DNA of 64,000 nucleotides from Dysidea avara (Eukaryota; Porifera; Demospongiae; Dictyoceratida; Dysideidae), in contig NC_089277.1 of NCBI RefSeq assembly GCF_963678975.1, positions 19,590,001-19,654,000 of the forward strand, read 5' to 3'. A program made the position numbers and the translations under genes. This document shows, piece after piece, positions 11,386-21,536 of this stretch. Within the stretch, counting starts at the first letter, position 1. Every line of letters starts with the position of its first letter. Below the pieces are notes generated by a model, which was not told where the DNA came from, made no database searches, and worked only from the letters and a program-made list of their open reading frames with translations.

Positions 11386-13369
11386 TATCGTATACTATGG
11401 TCACCAGATACTTACTCTAAAAGCGAAGGGGTGGGCGCTGCCAGACGATGTTAGTATGGTGAATACAGTATCATTTTATCTGTGGAGTTGCAGTTTTTAT
11501 CACACATTGGAATCTCTCCTGAATATTTGACTCCTTCTCCAAGTGACATCACAGCAGTGTCCATCTGGGGGTCTCAAATTTATGTACACTTATACAAATA
11601 GGCCGTCCTAATTATCCACCTTTTAGAACATAGAACTTTTTTTCTTTTTGTAGTCATAGCGTTTAAGAGTAGGAACAGTACAACTAAATTAATTGCATAA
11701 TTTTATGCTGTGTTTTCTCACACAAAACCAGAAGTCAGCAAGGCTCATGTTAAAATTGTGACCGTTTCAGCATAAACATGCCGAGTTTGTACGACTTCCG
11801 GATTTCTCTCAGTGTTATTTGCAGTGTCAGTTTTATGGTGAGTAGTATTGGAATTATGGTGCTAGACAGTAGGAAGTAGAGCTGAGCAATAGTGCAACTA
11901 CCACTATTCACGATTGATAGTATGATAGTATCACGATACTACTAATTAGTGGAACCCGCACAAAATGCGCGTGATACTAAGACAATTGTTATGTACTATT
12001 GTGTGAATACACTTAAATTTGAACATTACTAATGATCAAGGAGTAATCACATCATTACATACCAACAAAGACATGATTACGCATAGCTACTGATGTTCAC
12101 ACATAATAATATTTCTTCAATGATACGTGGCACTAACATCTAATGTGGCCTTGTGCACTGGAATTTCTGCACATCTGTGCAGTGCTCATGCTGAACACAG
12201 TTCTCATGAAGGTGGCGTATCAAGATGTGTCCCATGATAACCATGCGCATACATGAAAAAGATTAGTTTGAGCGGCAGGGATGTGCAACGTCATTTTGAC
12301 AATGATGTTGCATGAACTAACAAAGTGTCTGAGTGTGGTATGAGGATCAGTTTACCGATGGTTGGTGCATCACCACAATGAGTTGTTCTTGCTTTTGTCA
12401 CATACATTTAGGTTTATATTTATGTAGTAACTGAATTGTAGCTTCATCCTAGTCATGGTATTGTACTTATTGCATGACAAAGTGTGTATGCAGTACAGTA
12501 TTGAGTATTCAAGTTTATCAGCTGTACTGAGCAAGGTCAACACAACCTGCATGTGGATTTGGATAGAGAAGAGTTTCTGAATAAAGGTCCATATTACCAA
12601 GATGAATCCTTCATATGAAGAGTGGTTACTATGTTGGTAGAGAGGTTGTGTGTAGGGTAGATATCGCGATGTATGTTCTATTAGGGTAGTTCAACGGAGA
12701 TAAAGTAATAGAGCTTCTAGAAGTTTCAGTTGTCCCTGTGGAGTTACCAAGGAGTGAAACGTGTCTTGTGCCTCCATACACATTGAAGACTGCAACAGCA
12801 ACTCCATGATATTGTCCACGATTCGTAGCCTGGTAAGGTAGATGTATGTTCTGTTAGAGTAGTTGAACTCAATCTTCCATTCTTCCTCTCTCATAATGGC
12901 AAATCTTCCTTGTGTAGTCTGTTAGGTGGCCTGATTGGAGTGATCATAGCTCGTTAAATTTCCACACCCACTACGACTGTTTCCTTCACCTTTGCAATGG
13001 TGTTGTTGGTAATCCTCCGTTTTAGGTATGTCTGTAGTACCTGACCTGCTTGTATTCGTGTTGCAGTAGCTAATACTTCATCCGGCGCACAGTGGTGTGG
13101 GCCTCAAGACATCTATCTTTGTAGTGGACAGCACAGCAGGGTGCAGAGTGTGCATTCCCAGCGAGTCTTCCTCGAGTAGCCTGATCATCGCTCGTAGACT
13201 TGCCACACCTACTACAAAACTCTCCCTTATACTGGTGGGTGTGATAAAAAAACTAAAAAAAATTGCCGGATGATAGCGTACACACCAGATCACATGATCA
13301 AATTTGCTGATGTGATTGGTTAAATCATGAAAAAGTGATTGATCCTATTTCATTGTAAGCTTTTCCATA

Positions 13370-13439
13370 TGACGTCATCTGATTTCTATTGGCAACACGT
13401 GTATACCGGAATGCCGTATATGCGTATCGTAAACTTGTA
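13370..13439 (+). promoter_or_regulatory. CRE plus inverted CCAAT box inside the hAT element
   Basis: A perfect palindromic cAMP-response element TGACGTCA lies at 13370-13377 and an inverted CCAAT box (ATTGG) at 13388-13392. An ATG followed by a good splice donor starts 48 bp further on. The arrangement resembles a compact animal promoter. Activity is inferred only. Confidence 0.4.
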
Positions 13440-13692
13440 ATGGCTATTGACAGTGATAAGTATCTCGCAACCAAGGTTAGCACATAATGACAGACACGAA
13501 AACCACTTTATAACACATTGATTTGGACGGGTAGTTGGTAAAGCGAGTTTGAAGCTAATCAGGGGAAAAACCAGGGAGGAGTTTTTGTTTAAAAAATTTA
13601 TGGCTTCTATTTTCCGTTTCTAGTTCTGTCATCCACAGGGGGAGAGAAATGTCTGGTGTAAGCTTGGGTGGGGAAGGCTATACTCTCCATTG
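13440..13692 (+). other. Two candidate short coding exons inside the hAT element
   Basis: The ATG at 13440 opens MAIDSDKYLATK up to the donor AAG|GTTAGC (13475). A pyrimidine-rich acceptor (TTTTCCGTTTCTAG, ending 13623) starts FCHPQGERNVWCKLGWGRLY (13624-13692), and a strong donor GTATGT follows. Both exons are phase 0. The encoded sequence is unfamiliar. The phase does not fit the EF-hand exon at 16091, so this is probably not that gene's start. It could be a captured host gene fragment or chance. Confidence 0.25.
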
Positions 13693-14451
13693 GTATGTAT
13701 TATAAGCTGTAATCTTTGTTGTGCATGCTTTCATAGTCTACGCTACTTCAGCACTGTCATGTTTGTTTCTGTTGTTCATGTTTGTGAGACATGTTTAGTA
13801 CATTGTGATAGTACAATTGCATCATTATCACGATTGTTGTTCACTATCACGATAATCCAATAGATCACAATCCTTGCTCAGCTCTAGTAGGAAGAGCAAG
13901 GAAGTTGATTTGTACTGTAACTATGTTGAAAATAAAAAGTGCTTACATTCACAGCCATAAGTTCCATTTGCATTAGTCTAGAATGTTGGGATTTTGCTTA
14001 AATGTTCACCATGGATTGGCAAATCAACAAAGGTGTGGTTTATCCCTGTAGTCTCTTGTGTATGCACGTATGAAAGTAGTTTAATTGAAGAAATGACAAT
14101 AATCTTGTTTACATCTACCACCTCATAAACAAATGCATCTGACACACAAACCATTGAGGCTACAGAAACAAATTGATGATATTTGAACTTTCCATGAGCA
14201 AGCAGATGAGATGGTGTGTAGGTTTAATTGATTTGAGACTGGCTTTCCTAAGTAATGACTTTGCTAATTTCACTTTTAAGTTTTGCTTATTCAAAATGAA
14301 TGCTTGGACAGGTTTTGCTGAGATAGTCACAATTCTTAAAATGATAACATGCACTTTGTGTTAAAAGTGCTAGAATATGGGCAGAAATAATATTTGTATA
14401 GTCTACAGACATGACCCACATACTTGACATGTATAATGAAGTGATGTTGTT

Positions 14452-14706
14452 TAGTGATGCACCGATTAATCAGTATATAATCAGAAATCGGTTTATCAAC
14501 CAAAATTTAGCAGTATCGGTACTTATTAGTAATTGACTCTGATGCTATTGTTGTCTTAAGTAAAAAATTATTTTAAAAGTTTAAAAATGGCAATTTTAGA
14601 AAATAAGTGACATCAGATCAGTCATCAGCATTGACCATTGTATGAATTTCAATATATCAGCTAATCAGATAATAAGCAAAATCTCTTATCGGTGTATCGA
14701 TTAATG
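14452..14706. repeat. Relative of the TGCACCGAT hAT MITE, degenerate
   Basis: It opens TAGTGATGCACCGATTAATC, like the 17635-18240 element. It closes with an imperfect inverse (TTATCGGTGTATCGATTAAT). Several ATCGG/CCGAT pairs lie between. The right terminus is not clean, so limits are approximate. Confidence 0.4.
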
Positions 14707-14845
14707 CTGTTAATGAGGTAGTATGTTTGGCCAACGTGGTCTTATAGTGAAGTGGTCTTATTATTGAGGTAGTCATGTAACTACTCAGACATACAATTTT
14801 TACTATAGTCGCATACACATTTGACCTGTTGTCACTTAAGGTTTT

Positions 14846-16055
14846 TCCCAGGTAATATCATAGAAACGTGGTTTGCTCACGTCCAACCATATGATACACT
14901 TCGACTCGTTATATTGAATGACATGCAGCATTCTATTGTAGGATTCAGTGTTAGTTTCTTGAGTGTAGTAATAAAATTACGACAAGTTGATTGTTAACAA
15001 AACTAGTTTCTATGATGAAGCATCACTAAGTAATCATTTGGGCGATGCATGAATGTGTACTTCTATGTGTCATGTGTTAGTCCTTGAGCAGACCATGGAA
15101 CAAAATTGCTATATTGTACAGTAGGTTAATTAGTAACTTATATATAGTCCTAAGTACTTTAGTAACTTACTATAATAGTGAAGTTACTAGCCTTAATGTA
15201 ATGTAAAAGAGTTTAAAAAAAAAAAATTCTATCCCACTATTACAAGTTCTAACATTGTGTGTATTGCGGCATAATGATACATGTATAACGTTCTGAGGGC
15301 TATTAGCCCACGCTTTTAAAACCATGATGGATCATCAGATACCGTATAGCTGGTAATTTTCGAAAGGTTTTTATTTTCGGATATTTTGAAAAGGCCCTTC
15401 TCTTCGAAAATAAATTCCCACGTCCAGTTGTTCTTTGAAAATACTTGAAATTCCCACAAGTGAAAGCAACGATCCAACTTTCGGTGATTCTCTTGTGTAT
15501 TCCTCGAGTTTGAGCTCAGTAATACTGATGATAATGGGTAAACTATCATTACTGTGCCAATAACCAGAAAACAGGTAATCCAGAATGGAAATTGATGCCA
15601 TCTGCTCTATAGAATCTATGCTGGCTACGATCGAGCATGATTGAGCCAGTGAATTTACTCCACTTGAAACTACCTCATTCTTCTCTCCAGTGCACAGGGA
15701 TGGGGGTTATTCCATCAGTAAGTCAGTTATTGGCAAACATTCACGCATCTTCATAATTTGTGATATGAATTTCCGTTTATTTGAAATCCATCCGGACTTC
15801 AAAATATACACTCTTTGAAATTAAAATCCTTCGAAATTCAGATTTTGCTTCTTGTGCGAAATTTTCTGTTTTGAAAATAACCTGCTATACGGTACCAGTG
15901 TATAAAACAAACAGGACGAGTGTTCTGTAGTTCTATGTGAGTTTGTGATATATATATCGGCGCGTATGAGCTCCTGATATCACTTATACATACAGTATGA
16001 CGGCTGCTTGGGATATACTGATATATACACCCACAGCCCTTGGGCCTGTGGCTCT
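14846..16055 (+). repeat. Dispersed 0.7-kb repeat, copy 2, interrupted
   Basis: This is the second copy of the repeat at 997-1740. The homologous blocks run from GGTAATATCATAG to ACCATGATGGATCATCAG and resume at CCAGTGTATAAAACAAACAG. The interruption is exactly the TA-flanked MITE at 15342-15892, so copy 1 supplies the empty site. The end of the repeat abuts the EF-hand exon at 16091. Confidence 0.65.
15342..15892. mobile_element. CCGTATAGC MITE, TA target, copy 1
   Basis: A 551-bp element begins CCGTATAGCTGGTAATTTTC and ends in the inverse (GAAAATAACCTGCTATACGG), flanked by TA on both sides. It has TTCGAAA-rich arms and no transposase. The same ends recur at 39234-39947 and 17220. The TA duplication suggests a Tc1/mariner-type mobiliser. 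It interrupts repeat copy 2. Confidence 0.8.
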
Positions 16056-16090
16056 TTACGGTAGCTATATGGTTTGTCTTTTGTTCTCAG

Positions 16091-19000
16091 TATCCAAGTC
16101 GGAGGTCAGTAGAGTGAAGAAACTCTTCCACCAGTTGGACAGTGACAATAAGGGACTAGTCCAGTTGTCAAAGGTTACCCAACTACCTCACCTCAAGAAT
16201 AATGTACTAGCTAAACTGGTGGCCAGTCAGTATGTGAAGAAACAACATGTACCAGAAGAGGAGGATGTGACTGAAGAAGAGTGTTTAGATGTGGAGAAGT
16301 TTATTGAATTATTTGATTTGTTAAGTCCTAAGAAAAGTGTACAGTCAAAGTTGGAAGGTATGTGCAGAACTGCAAAGTGAATGAATTATTAGAATATTAG
16401 GGAGGTATTTTAATTTAGAACCATGCCCACTTATTGAGATTGTATGCTACTGTTTGTGGGACTGCATGACATCATACTCACTTGTTGGGATAATGTTGTT
16501 GCTAGTCTGGCATCAAGTGAGGGGTCATGCCCACTTATTGGAATTGTGGACTGCTTTAGCTGCCTGTAGACTCATGTGGAACCACACCCACTTATTGATT
16601 ATGTGTGTTAAAACACTCTTTTGTAGCTACTTGTTTACTATTTCCTCTTGCAGACAATACATGTTTGTTAGTGGAGCTTGGGACACTTGTGTACATTACT
16701 ATGTAACGTAGTTACTATCTATGTCTAAATCTAGCTCTTGATACGTTGGGTCCCATCCAAATCACTATTTGAGTCAGCTGGGTCAGCGGTACTGAACCAG
16801 TTGTAACTCTGGTGGTGTGCTAGTCATAATTTTATACTGGTTATTTTGCAGTTACATTTGCTGCCCTCAAAGACAAGGATAGTGACAAGATCACACCACA
16901 AGGACTACTCAACTATTTCAAGCTACTACTACCCTCAGGGATACCACCAGTCAACCTGGAGAGTGTAGTTACTAGTTTATACCACCAGCTATATCACAAG
17001 GAAGATGGTGACTCATCCCAACATGATGAAATGTCCTTGGAGAACTTTGTTAAGGTGAATACACAGGTTTATAATTTAATGTGCACACTGTTCCCTAATA
17101 AACTTAGCAGTGGAATGGAATATTAAATGTAATAGTAGTATGTTCCTTTGTAAGAAGATTTTGGCCAATAATTGGCTACTATACTTAATCATATTTATGT
17201 AAGGTCAATAGAAGGACTACCATATAGCTGGTTATTTTCGAACCAGAAATTTTTGTAGGAGCAGTAAAATCTGAATTTTGAATGTTTTAATTTCGAAGAA
17301 TGCATATTTTGAAGTACAGGTGGATTTCAAGCAAATAGAATTTGTGTCACAAATTACAAAAATATGTAGAGTCTATGTGTGCTTGCCTTACTTAACTTAT
17401 AGAATCGAGGATGGAATAAACCCGCCCACTTTTGCACACTGGAAAGAAGACTGAGTTATAAAGTGCAGCGGCAGATCCAGACTTTTAAAAGGGGGTTCCA
17501 CTCTGGAATTGCAACTTCAGCCTAGCTGTAAGTTGCAGACCAAAAAAAAAAAGGCGTCACCTGCTGACAATAGCTGCCCCTCACTATAGATGCCCTCACC
17601 AACTATACTTCCTTATTTATAACTAGATATATAGTAGAGTTGCACCGATAATCGGTTGAATAATCGGTAACAGCCGATATAAGGTGATTTTGCAAGTATC
17701 GGTATCGGCTACAAAGAGGAAGTTATTTGCCGATAACCTAAACCCACAATCAATCATTAACGACAGTAATAAACATGTGACAGTATTAAAAGAAAGCAGT
17801 GAATGCAGTGGTAAGTGGTAGACATTTATTTGCTGTACCTGTTTATAACTATTTAGGCTTGTTTATGTGTGAATAGTGTGGCTGCAAGGCTATAATAGGC
17901 TGTGTATATTTATCGGCCGCCCACGCAATCAACCAATCACTATTTGGAAAGGGTCTGGAATCCCACCAAAACTCCGTTTGAGAAGCTGACTTAGGTGTTT
18001 TATAACTACTTGGGGTTAGTGGCACACTGGTAACAAACATTGTAGAATTGGCCGCCCACGCAAGTAATTAAATTATTTCAACTAATGTTATACACGCACA
18101 TAAACTTTAGATGATTTTTGCTCCTTCTCCCCTGACCTACAGAATAGAAGAATATCGGTAAATATCGGCATATCGGCTACAGGAATGAGTGAAACATCGG
18201 TATCGGTAAAAGTGAAAATATGCATATCGGTGCAACACTAATATATAGCTTGCTGCACTGCTCCTCAAAAGACTACTGTGACTGCTCTATTAGAGTATCT
18301 CGAGTAAGAGAGGCTCTTTCAAAAGGGGGGTTCCATGGAACCCTTTGAACTCCCCCTGGATCTGCCGGGCCCTGAAATGGAGTAGATAGCAGCCACTGGC
18401 AAGGATGCTAACTTTTACAACATCCCAGGCTTACGAAATGCTCGCATGTAGATTTTTGGTGGGAAGCCACACTTAAAGAACTTTGGAGTGAAGGTCAAAG
18501 TGAAAAATAGTGCTATATTTGCCATACAGAACAGTTTATGTGGTCTCAGTGCTATATTGAGGTAGTTATAGCACTGTGCGTGGGCTTGAGACGATTAAAA
18601 ATACCTTTCTAAATCGTGGGCTTGAGACCGCAAGGATGATTTAGAAAGCACTCGAGAGGCAGAGGAAAAAGCGGTTTTCAAGGTACATCCATATCCAGAA
18701 TGAAGTTGATTGTTTCACTAAAGGAGTTTCAAATAGTTTCACGCGTGTTTCACTCGAGCTCCAGCTCAAAACTGGGAAGTTCTTTAAATCAGTTAAAGCC
18801 TTGCCTTGCTTTTGCTATTCGAAAAATATAGCACTCAAAGAGTGGTCTTGAGTGCTATATTTTTAGTTAAAGCATTGCCGTGAGTGCTATATGAAAAATA
18901 TAGCACTCAAAGAGTGGTCTTGAGATGAAATACAGCACTCAGGCTTTGCCTTGTGCTATATTTGTCTCTTGCCCACCCTTTTCGTGCTATATTTTTCATA

Positions 19001-19459
19001 TAGCACTCATGGCAATGCTTTAACTAATGCACATAAAAGCTTATAAGCGACAGAATTAGTTAGTGGTCATTTATTGCAGGCTGTTTGTAGGTTGCTAGGT
19101 TACCTCGACACCTTTAGGAATGAAGCATAATCTTTTATCAACAGCTTATGATTTACACCCTGATTCTAACACAAGGCTTAACAATTAGCTTGCATAGTAT
19201 CTGTAAAGCCTATGTGACCAGCTCGTGAAGCCACACATATGTGTGAACTATAGTGACTGCTTTGTTACTATTTTTGTGCAGTGTAGTACGTTTTTTTTTC
19301 TTTCTTTGTTACGTGATTGTGAAGTATACATGATCTGATGATAGTCAGTGTAGATGTAGATATACTAGATGTGCAATAGTGGTGTTATATTAGTTTATTT
19401 TGTGTCTGTAGGTTGTAAACAAAGTGGAGATACTTGCTAGGTTGAACGTGCAAGTCTAG
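16091..19459 (+). CDS. Calcineurin-B/CHP-like EF-hand protein, 5' exon not found
   Basis: Three exons are supported: 16091-16357, 16852-17054 and 19412-19459 (stop TAG). Phases agree (1 then 0) and splice sites are GT-AG. The protein runs SKSEVSRVKKLFHQLDSDNK, then TFAALKDKDSDKITPQGLLN, and ends NFVKVVNKVEILARLNVQV. Order and spacing fit the four-EF-hand calcineurin-B/CHP family, which bind Ca2+ and regulate partners such as calcineurin or Na+/H+ exchangers. The loops are poor: EF1 DSDNKG has Lys at position 12. EF3 DKDSDK lacks the position-6 Gly and position-12 Glu. EF2 and EF4 are degenerate. Ca2+ binding is therefore doubtful. Exon 1 should end in phase 1 and supply the N-terminal MG (myristoylation) region; I could not place it. 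The upstream ATG at 15997 lies in repeat DNA. Intron 3 contains nested transposons. Confidence 0.75.
17220..17465. mobile_element. Truncated copy of the CCGTATAGC MITE
   Basis: CCATATAGCTGGTTATTTTC begins a stretch that aligns, in reverse, with the right half of the 15342-15892 element (for example TATTTTGAAGT, GTGGATTTCAA, TATCACAAATTA-like blocks). Homology is interrupted at 17465 by another element and resumes briefly after 18374 (AAATGGAGTAGAT..CACTGGC). The distal end is lost. It lies in the last intron of the EF-hand gene. Confidence 0.6.
17466..18374. mobile_element. CAGCGGCAGATCCAG hAT-like element with CTCTATTAGAG core
   Basis: The left end CAGCGGCAGATCCAGA is matched by the inverted right end (CTGGATCTGCCGGGCCCTG). 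Inside are GGGGTTCCA blocks near both ends, an A-run after CAGACC, CTGACAATAGCTGC, TCCTTATTTATAACTA, AGCTTGCTGCACTGCTCCTC and GACTGCTCTATTAGAGTATC. The same ordered core recurs at 24535-24830 and, inverted, at 48745-49045. The flanking duplication is degraded. It sits inside the mariner-type copy and is itself split by 17635-18240. Confidence 0.6.
17635..18240. mobile_element. hAT MITE, TIR TAGWGTTGCACCGAT, 8-bp duplication
   Basis: The ends TAGAGTTGCACCGATAATCG and ATATCGGTGCAACACTA are inverted. The flanks are the exact 8-bp duplication ATATATAG (17627-17634 and 18241-18248). Many TATCGG/CCGATA subterminal repeats lie inside. Related copies of the host repeat at 24.65 kb and 48.96 kb lack the insertion. 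It is non-autonomous. Confidence 0.8.
18530..19030. repeat. Cluster of GAGTGCTATAT hairpins
   Basis: Several direct and inverted copies of ATAGCACTCAAAGAGTGGTC, GAGTGCTATATTTTT and GGCAATGCTTTAACTAA occur here. They form nested hairpins, for example ATAGCACTCA/TGAGTGCTAT. Two further paired blocks (GGGCTTGAGAC, ATTAAAAATACCTTTCTAAATCG) precede them. No ORF was seen. This is probably an inverted-repeat-rich non-autonomous element or a decayed tandem repeat. Confidence 0.5.
19031..19411. other. Remainder of last EF-hand intron
   Basis: AT-rich intronic sequence with no recognised element runs up to the acceptor TTTTGTGTCTGTAG before exon 19412. Confidence 0.4.
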
Positions 19460-19997
19460 TTACTACTGTACTTTGTGTTCAATAATCAGATCAAGCAAAG
19501 GACACTTTCAAGATACTTCATACATGATCTTTGAAATGTTAGATGATATCACTGGTGGTTAACATTCACCACTTTCACTGCATGTTTACATACCCTCTGT
19601 GTAAATGAGTGTATTTTTTCTTGTATATATATATATGTAGTACAGTAGGACCTCGATTATTTTAATCCTAATCCCCAATTATCTGAACAGTATAAGTGAC
19701 TGCTCTATTAGACTTTAGCAGAGAGAAGAAATGAATCAAAATTGATATATTTGTACAAGATTGTTAATAATTTAGTAGAAATAAACACAGATGATATCCT
19801 TTCCCCCTGACCACCTATTCATAATACAAGAGGGCACCAACTGCGATTTTTACCACCTCCCACCAGAATCAACTCCTACCACTACTTTTTCCCTTCAACA
19901 ATTCGACAATGAAACAATCTTCCGGAATCTGTAATTAATTCATCAAGTGTAGAACAGTTTAAATCCTTACTTAATTTATGACTATAGTGTGCTTTTA

Positions 19998-20423
19998 TAG
20001 GTGCACCCATCAAAGTGAAAGTAACTGGCAACTGAAACAACTGATATCTGAAGCAGCCAAGAATGAATGTTGACATACAATCAATTGCAATTAACAAAAT
20101 TTTAACATTGAACTTTTATCATTCAGCTGTGTTCTATATTCACTGTATATAGCTGCATCCTAAATTAATTTCTTTTAGCTCTAATTGGCTGGTAATTTAG
20201 CCGCCTTTTATAATAGTGTACAGAGGCAAAAAGGCGGCCAAATTACCAGCCAATTAGAGCTAAAAGAAATTAATACAGTGAATATAGAACACAGCTGAAT
20301 GATAAAGGTTCAATGTTAAAATTTTGTTAATTGCAATTGATTGTATGTCAACATTCATTCTTGGCTGCTTCAGATATCAGCTGTTTCAGTTGCCAGTTAC
20401 TTTCACTTTGATGGGTGCACCTA
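19998..20423. mobile_element. Foldback element with arms of about 210 bp
   Basis: The left arm (from TAGGTGCACCCATCAAAGTG) and right arm (to CACTTTGATGGGTGCACCTA) are almost perfect inverse copies, meeting around TTTATAATAGTGTACAGAGG. The left arm has about 16 extra bases (around 20147). TTTTA flanks both sides (19993-19997, 20424-20428), a likely 5-bp target duplication. No ORF is conserved. The DNA would extrude as a large cruciform. Confidence 0.75.
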
Positions 20424-20740
20424 TTTTACAGCCAATGCATGGCAGTTAGTTGTATGATAAGATTTATTCTTAGCCACTCCAGATATCAGCTCTTTGAGTT
20501 GCCAGTTGTTTTTACTCTCATGAGGTCTTTCTCTACAATTACTGAGCTGTTTTACAAGTACTTGTAGTTTCATGGACATGCCTTTTTTTACAGCAAAGGT
20601 GTTTTTGGGGTGGATATCACTCATTTTTTCAGTGATAGGAACAGCAACTTGGTACAAATTGATATTTGGAAATGAACAAGTAAAATGTATAATAAAAAAA
20701 TATCTTGGGATGCACCTGTTGATTATTTTCATCTTTTTTA
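20424..20740. repeat. Diverged partial copy of the foldback arm
   Basis: TATTCTTAGCCACTCCAGAT followed by ATCAGCTCTTTGAGTTGCCAG aligns with the right arm of the foldback element (CATTCTTGGCTGCTTCAGAT.., GTTTCAGTTGCCAG) in the same orientation. The rest is unlike it. It is an older relative next to the younger element. Confidence 0.45.
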
Positions 20741-21536
20741 CAGTGTTATAAAAGGCATGGACATGGATAACTATTGACTGTTTTATTATACCAGAAGTAT
20801 GAATTTGAATATACTGACTTTTCTATAGAGTAGATCTATCTTTAGAATGTGATATTCTTTTACTACAGTATTTACAATATCTCATATCTGCATGTGGTAA
20901 ATGCTTCAGACACCTTATGCTCAAATGTTTGTATGATTGTCAAGTGCCTAATCAAACAGTTCAAATTTACTACACAGCTAGCTTTTGACTGTTCTATTAG
21001 AGTAAATTTATATTCATTGTAACAACAGATGTAAATTAATCATACCTTATGCATGCTCAAAATTAAGCTAGCATAATTAGCAAGTCATGGGTGTCTAAAT
21101 AGTTCATGGTGCTCTTATTTTGTGTTGCTGGATTCACAATTACTGAAGGCTTGTGGATTTTCTAGGTCACATTATAGCGAAGATGTAGAGGCTGAAGGTA
21201 AAGCAATAAGGCATCAGATAATTCAGCAATAAAACGTAGCTATAGAGCTACCTCATGCACATTTCTCATAGTACTTGGATGTATATATCGAACAAACAAA
21301 TGTAATAATATAGATTGCATGGATACACAACTTGAATGATACCTAAAATAATATTTATTTCTACTATAGAGAGTCCTTAAATAATTAAGTAATCAATTAT
21401 TTTCATATAACCATTTGTAACATTGCGGTCACAGCTTCAGGATTGGAGTAGCAGAGAAAGGATTAGAGGACTCATGATCAATCATCAAGACCTGGGGAGA
21501 TGGAAACAGTACTGTACACCCAAAGGACATCAGAGT
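20741..21536. other. Intergenic, no feature recognised
   Basis: AT-rich DNA with one GACTGTTCTATTAGAGTA motif near 20988. No coding exon or element boundary was recognised. Confidence 0.4.

Larger units (their letters stand above)
11877..13886. mobile_element. 2.0-kb hAT-type element with 8-bp target duplication
   Basis: The left end TAGAGCTGAGCAATAG and the right end TTGCTCAGCTCTA are inverted repeats. The element is flanked by the exact 8-bp duplication GTAGGAAG (11869-11876 and 13887-13894). TIR form and 8-bp duplication point to hAT. The subterminal parts carry ATCACGAT repeats. No transposase was found. Instead the interior has two related GTAGTGGGTGTGG-type blocks (around 12980 and 13210, minus sense), a minus ORF MREEEWKIEFNYSNRTYIYL at 12691-12894, and a CRE-bearing promoter with short spliceable frames (13370-13692). 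Confidence 0.8.

Noticed and set aside
15997-16090. ATG at 15997 as start of the EF-hand protein
   Set aside because: This stretch belongs to the dispersed repeat (its homologue is at about 1635-1680), and a good acceptor ends at 16090 where EF-hand similarity begins.
13440-16357. Joining the 13440 and 13624 exons to the EF-hand exon at 16091
   Set aside because: Phases conflict: the 13624 exon ends in phase 0, while 16091 needs a phase-1 donor and reads a stop otherwise.
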